Shown one piece after another: positions 45,561 to 52,628 of a DNA stretch of 64,000 nucleotides. The translations under genes and the position numbers were made by a program. Position 1 is the first letter of the stretch, and every line of letters starts with the position of its first letter. Source of the stretch: Pseudomonadota bacterium (GTDB lineage Bacteria > Desulfobacterota > Syntrophorhabdia > Syntrophorhabdales > Syntrophorhabdaceae); assembly GCA_026388255.1 (NCBI GenBank), contig JAPLKC010000084.1:1-64000 (forward strand), written 5' to 3'. A model generated the notes under the pieces. It saw only the letters and a program-made list of their open reading frames with translations. It was not told the origin of the DNA and did no database searches.

Positions 45561-47771
45561 ATGAGCTTTTTCTCGGACATTAAAAAGCTTTTTAAGAAAG
45601 AACAGCCTGCCCATGCAGCAGGAAAAGATGAGGCAGCTATCCCTGCCAAAGCGCCAAACAAGGGTGGAACCGTCTTACGTAAACCGGATGAAGTTGAGCC
45701 AATTGTTGAAAACAGGTCAGATGAGGATGCCGAGGCTTCTCCATGGAAGGTCGATAGAATCATCCTAAATGAGTACATTATTGAGCGTGAATTGGGTCAA
45801 GGCGGTATGGGAACCGTGTATCTGGTTGCAAAAAGAGCATCCGATGGCACCCGCTTTGCGGTAAAGACGCTTCTTTCATCAGTGCTTAAAGATGAGATAT
45901 ATAAGAATCTATTCATGAAAGAACTCAGGACATGGATAGAGCTTCCCGAACATCCTCACATCACAGCCTGCAGGTTTTTCCGCACGGTGGATGACCGGCT
46001 CGCCATCTTTGCGGAATACATAGACGGCGGCACGCTCCGTGACTGGATCAGGGGAAAGAAGCTCAACAGTCTTGAGAAGATACTTGATGCTGCAATTCAA
46101 ACCGCATGGGGTCTTGAGGCAGCGCACACTCAAGGCGTGATTCATCAGGACATGAAGCCTGCCAATGTGCTTATGACCAAAGACGGCACTGCCAAGATTA
46201 CTGATTTTGGCCTTGCCCGTGCGAAAAACACCCTTGGTGTGGACAGGCTGACGGGGGACATACCAAAATCCGCAGGAGTAAGCACCCTCGGCATGACTAA
46301 GGAGTATTGTTCACCTGAGCAGGCAGCCTGGCAGGAACTTGCGCACAAAACAGACATATGGAGCTGGGGGCTTTCAGTATTTGAGATGTTTAAAGGCTCT
46401 GCAACATGGGGGCCTGGAACCATTGCCATGCATGCCCTTGAAGAATACATTAAAAGCAAGCCTGCTCCTGATCTTCCCAGGTTGCCTGAAAGCGTAGCAG
46501 CAGTATTGAGGCGCTGTTTTGAGGATGAGCTTTCAAAGCGCTGGGATAATTTAGGAGAAGCAGCAAAGGAACTTATAGAAATTTACCGAAAGGAAACAGG
46601 CAAGGAATATCATCGCAAGAAACCTGAAATAAAGTCCCGGCAAGGCCTTGAAGATATTACCCATGACCGAAGGACAATAAGAGGTACAAAGTGGGAGGAT
46701 CCGAGGGTGCATCTTGCAGAGGCATTGAAGCTCTCGGGCCGTGATCAGTCTGAGCTTGAGGCTCTACTAAAGGAGCAGAAGGGTTCAAGAAAGGCGCAGG
46801 CGCTTCTGGATCTGGAAGTGTATGAACGGGTTTTGAGTCTACATTCTAACCTAATAGAACAGGGGAGAAAGGAATTCCAAACAACTCTTGCATCGCTTTT
46901 AGTCCACAAGGCATTTGTTCATGAAGACGTAGCTGATGTTCCGGGGGCTATTGCGATGTATGATAAGGCGATACAGATATATGAGAGGCTTGTGAACGAG
47001 GAGGGCAAGACTGAGCCTTCAAATGCCCTTGCTGATGTCTACATCAACAAGGCAAATGCGGTAATGCAGCTTGGAGACAACCGTTTTGCAGCAGAGATAT
47101 CTGATAAGGCGATACAGATATATGAGAGGCTTGTGGACGAGGAGGGTAAGACTGAGTTTTCAAATAATCTTGCCAGGGTCTACATGAACAAGGCAATTGC
47201 CGTAAGTGCCCTTGGAGACAACCGTTTTGCAGCAGAGATATCTGATAAGGCGATACAGATATATGAGAGGCTTGTGGACGAGGAGGGTAAGACTGAGTTT
47301 TCAAATGGTCTTGCCACGGTCTACATGAACAATGCAGTTGCCGTAAGTGCCCTTGGAGACAAGCTTTCTGCGGTAGAGCTATATGAGAAGGCGATACAGA
47401 TATATGAGAGGCTTGTAAACAAGGAGGGTAAGACTGAGTTTTCAAATGGTCTTGCCACGGTCTACATGAACAAAGCAGTTGCGGTAATGCAGCTTGGAGA
47501 CAACCGTTTTGCAGCAGAGATATATGAGAAGGCGATACAGATCAGGGAGAGGCTTGTGAACAAGGAGGGCAGGACTGAGCTGACAGGTGATCTGGCATGG
47601 GTAAAGATATACAAGGCGACTGTTTTAGATATTTTGGGAGAGACACAAAAGGCAAGAGAAGAATTTCAGCAAGCCTTGCCTGCCCTGCGCAAAGAGGTGC
47701 AAAGCACACGCCGGGCTGATCTTGCGAATGTGTTGAAATGGGCAGAGACAAATTTGCAGCACCTTATGTGA
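45561..47771 (+). CDS. Ser/Thr protein kinase with TPR repeats
   Basis: The 736-residue product starts MSFFSDIKKLFKKE, echoing the MSLFSNLFSKGRNKK start of the WD40 kinase. The kinase domain (about 72-340) has ELGQGGMGTVYLV, AVKTLL, VIHQDMKPANVLM and ITDFGLARA. The catalytic Asp and DFG are present, but the HRD arginine is glutamine, a change seen in non-RD kinases. TPR-like repeats (about 440-720) include five units of exactly 47 residues with consensus KAIQIYERLV and FSNGLATVYMNKAVAVSALGD. It has no membrane segment. AAGGAG precedes the ATG. Together with the ClpP-type protease and the other kinase it forms a compact three-gene cassette. Confidence 0.93.
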   Translation: MSFFSDIKKLFKKEQPAHAAGKDEAAIPAKAPNKGGTVLRKPDEVEPIVENRSDEDAEASPWKVDRIILNEYIIERELGQGGMGTVYLVAKRASDGTRFAVKTLLSSVLKDEIYKNLFMKELRTWIELPEHPHITACRFFRTVDDRLAIFAEYIDGGTLRDWIRGKKLNSLEKILDAAIQTAWGLEAAHTQGVIHQDMKPANVLMTKDGTAKITDFGLARAKNTLGVDRLTGDIPKSAGVSTLGMTKEYCSPEQAAWQELAHKTDIWSWGLSVFEMFKGSATWGPGTIAMHALEEYIKSKPAPDLPRLPESVAAVLRRCFEDELSKRWDNLGEAAKELIEIYRKETGKEYHRKKPEIKSRQGLEDITHDRRTIRGTKWEDPRVHLAEALKLSGRDQSELEALLKEQKGSRKAQALLDLEVYERVLSLHSNLIEQGRKEFQTTLASLLVHKAFVHEDVADVPGAIAMYDKAIQIYERLVNEEGKTEPSNALADVYINKANAVMQLGDNRFAAEISDKAIQIYERLVDEEGKTEFSNNLARVYMNKAIAVSALGDNRFAAEISDKAIQIYERLVDEEGKTEFSNGLATVYMNNAVAVSALGDKLSAVELYEKAIQIYERLVNKEGKTEFSNGLATVYMNKAVAVMQLGDNRFAAEIYEKAIQIRERLVNKEGRTELTGDLAWVKIYKATVLDILGETQKAREEFQQALPALRKEVQSTRRADLANVLKWAETNLQHLM
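46962..47666 (+). repeat. TPR-coding tandem repeats, 141-bp unit, five copies
   Basis: Units begin at 46962, 47103, 47244, 47385 and 47526, each exactly 141 bases apart, with GATACAGATATATGAGAGGC near each start. The near identity of units two and three implies recent expansion. They are coding and in frame, not a CRISPR array. Confidence 0.88.
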
Positions 47772-47853
47772 AGTCTCTGATGAGACAAGAAAAACTCTAC
47801 ACAAAAATGGACAGGACAAACATATAGGTGCCCTGGCGACAAGGAGGGAACAT

Positions 47854-48294
47854 ATGCATTTCGTCATAACTGTGCTGGGCATCGCGGCGGGTGTCTGGTT
47901 TGGCATTCGCTCTGAAGTGTATTTTCCAATGATTCTTGTGTGGGCCATGGGCGGAGCTTTCGTGACGATTATGACTGCTACGCTTTCGGTGCCGACCTCG
48001 GTGAATGCCTTTCAGGGTCACCCGGATCCCGACATGAGCCCTGAGCAATATTCCCGGGGCATCGCTGTGTTGTTCTTTGTCGCAGCCGGGTTCTTTATCA
48101 TCTTCACCCCGAGCAATTTGAAGGGACCCTTCCTTGGATGGGCGAATCCTGCGATTCCATCGGCTCTCCAGTGGGGCAGTCTCATGAGTGTGATTCGCCT
48201 TAAGAATCCGCGAGTTAATCTCACTGTCCTTGGAATATTTTTCTGGCTCTCGATTGCCGGGGCATTCTGGGTCTATCCGTTGCAGCAACGGTAG
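47854..48294 (+). CDS. Membrane protein of unknown function
   Basis: The 146-residue product has four hydrophobic segments (about 2-22, 26-46, 68-88, 120-140), with a loop rich in Pro and Asp (HPDPDMSPEQYSRG) between the second and third. AAGGAGGG precedes the ATG. I do not recognise the family. It is 82 bases after the TPR kinase and GC-richer than the kinase genes, so it may be separate in origin. Confidence 0.65.
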   Translation: MHFVITVLGIAAGVWFGIRSEVYFPMILVWAMGGAFVTIMTATLSVPTSVNAFQGHPDPDMSPEQYSRGIAVLFFVAAGFFIIFTPSNLKGPFLGWANPAIPSALQWGSLMSVIRLKNPRVNLTVLGIFFWLSIAGAFWVYPLQQR

Positions 48295-48599
48295 GTAGCG
48301 CGTACGTTTTGCTTACGAATGCCCCATAGTAAAGGGATAGACAGCAGGAAGCGGGATAGGATTAAAGCTCTGCAGCTTCTATGGGATTTAGAATTCTTCT
48401 AAAATTTAGACAAATTCCATCATGAAAATACATCTGCTGCAATCAAGTTCATAATTGCCCTTCTTCTGCTTTGTATATATAACTCACCGAGTTAAAAGAA
48501 CAATATTCGTACAGGAAGTTTCAATACAGTCTATCCTCACCATCTGGCACAGGATTTGCTTAATGTAAAGATATCAAATCATTCAAGGAGGAAAAGAAA
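48295..48599. other. Intergenic region carrying the second promoter-leader repeat
   Basis: From 48389 the sequence is the second copy of the promoter-leader repeat; 48295-48388 shows nothing specific. Confidence 0.5.
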
Positions 48600-48602
48600 A
48601 TG
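48389..48602. repeat. Promoter-leader repeat, copy B
   Basis: The stretch is the direct repeat of 40268-40479. It keeps TAGAATTCTTCTA, AACTCACCGAGTT, the run AACAATATTCGTACAGGAAG and the ribosome site. The two copies bracket about 8 kb that includes the kinase-ClpP-kinase genes. Confidence 0.85.
48545..48559 (+). promoter_or_regulatory. Sigma-54 promoter B
   Basis: TGGCACAGGATTTGC fits the -24/-12 consensus with ten bases between GG and GC. It lies 41 bases before the ATG of 48600-48869. Confidence 0.87.
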
Positions 48603-48869
48603 TCAATGAACAGTATAGTACTTCGTAATATGAAGTGTACGTTACTGTCTTTAGCAATAGTTTTAACGCATGGATGCGGCGGGGTAATTATTCTTATACC
48701 AATTCGCTATCTATTAATAAACATCATTAATATGAAATATCTAATATATCAACATGATGAGTTATGCTTTATTTATCCTATGATGATAGCTAATTGGTAT
48801 CAGTCGCCGAGAACTGATATTGAAACTTGTGCACTTATACAGATCAACGAGAAAATAATAAGCAATTAA
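48600..48869 (+). CDS. Small protein of unknown function under a sigma-54 promoter
   Basis: The 89-residue product starts nine bases after AAGGAGG, directly behind promoter B. Residues 8-35 are hydrophobic with a LTHGCGG stretch that could be a lipoprotein-like or membrane segment. The rest (YLIYQHDELCFIYPMM) has no match I know. Only its first codons resemble the gene after promoter A, so the promoter was copied without its gene or the genes diverged. Confidence 0.5.
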   Translation: MSMNSIVLRNMKCTLLSLAIVLTHGCGGVIILIPIRYLLINIINMKYLIYQHDELCFIYPMMIANWYQSPRTDIETCALIQINEKIISN

Positions 48870-48890
48870 CAGTGAGGCCATAGAAGAAGA

Positions 48891-49688
48891 ATGAATGCCT
48901 GGCTCAAGAGTATACTCAAGCGACCGTTTATCATGATCACAATCGCCTTCCTCGTATTGGTTCATGGTGGTTCTACCTATCTTCAAGTCCCTATAATCGC
49001 GTCAGCGGAGTATAGTCGGAATGCTTTTGACCTCAGCGTTACGGCGAAGTGGAGATATGGCTATGTCGTCGAACACCATGGGGCATTCCTGGTGAAAGCG
49101 CGTAATATACCGGAAACCGTGCCATATCTCGACCCCGGGTTGTCTGAGGACAAAGAGCTTGCTTCTGCAATGTCACGCAAACTTGAGACGTATCCCTTGA
49201 GAGCTGCACTTGAAGCTCTTTTTTACTCATTTCTTGTCGGGTATGCTTTATTCCTGGTGCCATGGCTGAGAAGCAAGTTTGCTGCCAAGAATTCACGTTA
49301 CAGCCATGGGACTCTTTTCGAAGGTGCGGTATGGGCACTGGGCTGGACATTGGCATGTCTGCCGCTTATCTGTTTTGGGTATGGATCATCACTTTTCTCA
49401 ACGTGGGCTGGACCTGGTGCTTCAGGGTACAGCGGTCCTTATCCAGGCCTCATTACGGGGCTATCCGGCGAAACCATCACCTACCGCCCGCTTCTTGAGG
49501 GCGCCAGCATCATTCCGATGATTGCCGTTGAGGCAACCGGTCTGGGCCGGTGTCTTCCCGAGATGACCATGGGACTATTTGTCTGGATCTCTGGTGTTCT
49601 GTTCTATTGTACGGTAGCTTTCCTGGTCTGGGGAGCCGTATGTTTAATTGATGCTCTCGTTGCAAAACACAATGACAGGCAAAATTAA
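48891..49688 (+). CDS. Membrane protein of unknown function
   Basis: The 265-residue product has a membrane segment at about 14-32, an extracytoplasmic part (about 35-100), and further segments at about 105-125, 145-170 and 230-255. Residues in the middle (GYGSSLFSTWAGPGASGYSG) are glycine-rich. No family is recognised. The ribosome site before 48891 is weak (GAAGAAG). It follows the small sigma-54-driven gene after 21 bases and may be its partner. Confidence 0.6.
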   Translation: MNAWLKSILKRPFIMITIAFLVLVHGGSTYLQVPIIASAEYSRNAFDLSVTAKWRYGYVVEHHGAFLVKARNIPETVPYLDPGLSEDKELASAMSRKLETYPLRAALEALFYSFLVGYALFLVPWLRSKFAAKNSRYSHGTLFEGAVWALGWTLACLPLICFGYGSSLFSTWAGPGASGYSGPYPGLITGLSGETITYRPLLEGASIIPMIAVEATGLGRCLPEMTMGLFVWISGVLFYCTVAFLVWGAVCLIDALVAKHNDRQN

Positions 49689-49708
49689 GGTTTGATGAGT
49701 GTGAAACG

Positions 49709-49822
49709 TGTGTCAACCCCCAGATAGACGATTGCTTTTTTGCAACCAGACAAGAGGCTATGAAAGACATTACAGAGTACAACGAGATTTTCTATAACGA
49801 CCACAGCAGTGGACTATCCTAA
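49709..49822 (+). pseudogene. IS3-family transposase C-terminal remnant
   Basis: The plus-strand frame here encodes FFATRQEAMKDITEYNEIFYND, the C-terminal integrase-domain signature of IS3-type OrfB transposases. It lacks all upstream catalytic residues and has no start. It is a relic of an insertion now mostly deleted. Confidence 0.75.
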
Positions 49823-49870
49823 AATATAAGGTTATATGATTTTAACCCTTTTATTTGGCATCAGGAGCTC

Positions 49871-50461
49871 GTGAGATTTATGCTTGGGAAACAGATTTAC
49901 CTCATCCCTGGAAGGGGAGAAAAGTTGGATGACACCCTTGGCCGGATACTTAAGATGCTGGGCTATAATTATGAGGGTATGGCATTGACCCTCGATGTTG
50001 AACATTTATGGTTTTCTGAACAACTGGAATTAGTGAGGTCCGATTTGACACTACAGTTCTGGGATGCGGGTTCTGTCTTAATTGGCCGTTCTTACGGAGC
50101 TTATCTGCTTCTTCATACATTAGCAGATATGCCTCCTTTCCCCGGCCGGGTGCTATTATTTTCACCTGTGCTCGGTGCGGCTTCCAGCAAGGATCATCAC
50201 TACGGGTCTATCCCACCCCGTGCCGAAAAACTTTTCAAACTGGCCAAAAGCAATACCTTCCCTGCACCGGCGTATATGGAAATACATACAGGGGCAGAGG
50301 ATCACGACTGTTCCCCGTTGCTGGCGGAGAATTTTAAGTCAGGCGTCAAGAACACTACATTAGTAATGGTAGAGGGAGCTGGTCATAATTTGAGTGAAAA
50401 TTATCTGCGAGATATTCTTATCCAATTTTTTAAAAGGTCATGTGAAGTAGGGCGAAGATAG
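49871..50461 (+). CDS. Alpha/beta hydrolase-fold protein
   Basis: The 196-residue product starts at a GTG at 49871 with AGGAG four bases upstream. It shows an alpha/beta hydrolase pattern: IYLIPGRGEKLDDT near residue 8, the nucleophile elbow LIGRSYGAYLLL (GxSxG) near 70, a candidate acid in AEDHDCSP near 143 and the catalytic His in EGAGHNLSENY near 170. Substrate is unknown. It is short for the fold (usually 250 or more), so the cap is minimal. IS relics on both sides place it in an accessory zone. Confidence 0.75.
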   Translation: MRFMLGKQIYLIPGRGEKLDDTLGRILKMLGYNYEGMALTLDVEHLWFSEQLELVRSDLTLQFWDAGSVLIGRSYGAYLLLHTLADMPPFPGRVLLFSPVLGAASSKDHHYGSIPPRAEKLFKLAKSNTFPAPAYMEIHTGAEDHDCSPLLAENFKSGVKNTTLVMVEGAGHNLSENYLRDILIQFFKRSCEVGRR

Positions 50462-50599
50462 GATTTATAGATATTGCAGGGTGGGAGGACACAATGGCAT
50501 GCTGGGCTGCCTTTATGATTCCATATTTTGGTTTAGGGACCCTGAGCCTTTTATCTTTGTGCTGAAATGCCTGGATAATGTATGCAGGGTCCGCATCCC
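50462..50599. other. Gap between hydrolase gene and transposase relic
   Basis: No gene is seen. On the minus strand it is open for over 40 codons, including RVPKPKYGIIKAAQHAI, probably chance or further transposon relic. Confidence 0.3.
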
Positions 50600-51139
50600 T
50601 TATGAGTCGCGCTGAAGGTATTTCCGTTGAAAGAGAAGCATCACACCACCGAAGACATTACAGATCTTCTCCAGTTCGGGGAAAGTGCTCTTGAGCATCC
50701 TTTTAATGTCGTTCTTTTCCGATCCAATGAGCTATAAGACAAACTTCCTCTCCCTCGCAATATCCTTCAGGTCCATACACTGGTGGACAAAAAACTGATC
50801 CATGGAATCTTTCTGTGCAAAAAGAAATCGTGCTATAGTATGGGCAACCTTCTTATCAGTTTTTGTCTTTCTCAAAGAAAGCTTACTGAAATTTATGATG
50901 AGTAAGGGATTTACAACAATCGTGCGGATTTCTTCTGAAGTCAAGAAAGAGAAAAGGTTCATATGATACGATCCGGTAGATTCCATAGCAACCACAACGT
51001 CAGAGAGATCATTGCTGTTAGAAGAGATTGCCTTCATGCATTCGGAGAAACCGCTTCTGTCCATACCGGCAATAAGAGAAAATATTACATATTCCTTTCC
51101 GTCAATACCGAATACAGAAAATGAATCCTCTGTATTCAA
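50600..51139 (-). pseudogene. IS110-family transposase, truncated and interrupted
   Basis: The frame from 51139 encodes VVVAMESTGSYHMNLFSFL, VVNPLLIINFSKLSLRKTKTD and KKVAHTIARFL, the N-terminal DEDD transposase domain of IS110 elements. A TAG stop at 50734 interrupts it after KFVL; the same frame then reads LIGSEKNDIKRMLK and ends at 50600. A full IS110 transposase has over 300 residues, so the C-terminal half is missing. The first aspartate region is also degraded. Confidence 0.85.
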
Positions 51140-51313
51140 TTAACTTTCTCGTATTTACTGCTTGAAGTTAATATACAATTGATGGATGATAAATACTCGA
51201 GTAGGAAGTCAGTGAAGCAGGAATGTGAAATATAATTATGTTTTCATGGGGGGTATATTGTTTGATGTTTTTATATTTCAGAAGAATACTATGCAGAATT
51301 TCTGTATACTTAA

Positions 51314-52090
51314 TTGTTCGACCCGATGAGTATTCTCTTGAATAGCGGTGCCAGCCACATGTCCGTCACCACATTTGCTGATGGAAGCGAGATTCAGCTT
51401 CCTGAAAAGAGCCGTCATGTATCAACAAGGGGACATGGGCATTATCTGATGATTGATCGAACCGATGATTTTTTTATCAAGCGTCCAACATCTTATCACT
51501 TTCAGGTTCTGAGCGTCGCCTTCCCTCGTTCATGGGGATTTTTGGGCCGCCTGATGCATCGCTTGTTTGGTGGGGCGAGGATTACCGCTATCCGGGACGC
51601 GTTGTACGAAGAAAGTATTGATAACTTGCCGCAGCTGTGTAAACGATTTCCGGAATTAGCAAACACAAACACGATTGCTGAGTACCGTTACTTTCTTGCA
51701 CTTTACAAACTCCAACATGAGCGCTTGCGGGCACTGTTTGGGAAAGGTATCCCAGATGCTGCATTTGTACTTGTTGTTGGTAATCACAATAGCCGTTCAG
51801 ACCCAGCGGTTGTACAGCAGGCTATTCATGGTCATTCACTGTGGGACATGGTTGACCACCAGTCCGCACTCCTGCTACCCCAATGGAAACACGTCCAACG
51901 ACCGATAGCTGAACAACTGAGTAGTTACATTGAATCAGAGTTCATTGATTGTAACATTGACAACTTTTTCTTTTCAGAGGAGTCCAGTACGTTACATTAC
52001 GTTGACTGCAAGCCAACATTTGTGAGCACCAGACGGGTAAATGAGCACAATAAGAGAATTATGAAGGAATATCTGATTGCCCGTGTATAG
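51314..52090 (+). CDS. Protein of unknown function, possible degenerate kinase fold
   Basis: The product has 258 residues from a TTG at 51314, or 254 from the ATG at 51326. It lacks signal peptide and membrane segments. The segment CNIDNFFFSEESSTLHYVDCKPT loosely resembles the N and D metal-binding motifs of aminoglycoside/lipid kinase folds, and HYLMIDRTDDFFIKRP could be an N-lobe. This is a hint only. The gene lies between the IS110 relic and the right parB-like repeat, and nothing else identifies it. Confidence 0.55.
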   Translation: MFDPMSILLNSGASHMSVTTFADGSEIQLPEKSRHVSTRGHGHYLMIDRTDDFFIKRPTSYHFQVLSVAFPRSWGFLGRLMHRLFGGARITAIRDALYEESIDNLPQLCKRFPELANTNTIAEYRYFLALYKLQHERLRALFGKGIPDAAFVLVVGNHNSRSDPAVVQQAIHGHSLWDMVDHQSALLLPQWKHVQRPIAEQLSSYIESEFIDCNIDNFFFSEESSTLHYVDCKPTFVSTRRVNEHNKRIMKEYLIARV

Positions 52091-52374
52091 CATGCTGGCA
52101 TTACGTCGGTCCGCAAAAGCCGGCCTGAACCAGGTGCAGCTTGGTCGTTACTCTCTTTTATACTACAATGTGAACTAACATAAATGATAAGTAGGAGGTG
52201 GCGTCAACAACCGGCAATTTTAATTTTCCCAATGATACTTTCGTACATTACGAGGTGAAAGGCGCTACAAAAGCTTATCTGTCGTAAATCTCGATTACAA
52301 TAAATAATCATTGGATTCATCAAAATGCCCCTATGCTTGCTTTGTAGGTGAATCTAATAATTTTCATAAAACAC
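52091..52374. other. Spacer with possible hydrolase N-terminal relic
   Basis: A plus-strand frame at 52198-52287 reads NFNFPNDTFVHYEVKGATKA, similar to the N-terminal strands of alpha/beta hydrolases, then stops. It follows AGGAGG closely. It is probably a truncated relic at the edge of the right repeat. Confidence 0.4.
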
Positions 52375-52448
52375 ATCCCGTTCTGAAATACTCGACGCAG
52401 GCGGAGCACAGGGTTGCCGGTATGCCCCGCAGAAAAATCGGAAACATC

Positions 52449-52477
52449 TTGACACATTGTTTCTAAATACCTACAAT
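52449..52477 (+). promoter_or_regulatory. Sigma-70-type promoter of the right parB-like gene
   Basis: TTGACA (52449-52454) and TACAAT (52472-52477) with a 17-base spacer form a near-consensus promoter, conserved in the left copy at 499-527. It predicts a leader of about 145 bases. Confidence 0.82.
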
Positions 52478-52524
52478 AAATAGCGACATCAAGGGGGATT
52501 AAAGGCAGTGAATAGTGAAAAAGG

Positions 52525-52606
52525 CAGTGAATAGTGAATAGTAGATAGTGAACAGTGATTAAAGGCAGTAAACAGATTATGACTATCTACTGACGACTAT
52601 TCACTG
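52525..52606. repeat. Imperfect long hairpin in the parB-like leader
   Basis: CAGTGAATAGTGAATAGTAG (from 52525) can pair with 52582-52606, which contains CTACTGACGACTATTCACTG. Extra GTGAATAGT units at 52507-52520 give alternative pairings. Related units also appear after the gene at 53565-53636. Confidence 0.7.
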
Positions 52607-52628
52607 AAATAATAAGGGGGGGAACAAT

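Noticed and set aside
42660-47666. Regular tandem repeats that might be mistaken for a CRISPR array
   Set aside because: Unit lengths of 126 and 141 bases are multiples of three, in frame, and encode WD40 and TPR blades with no spacers.
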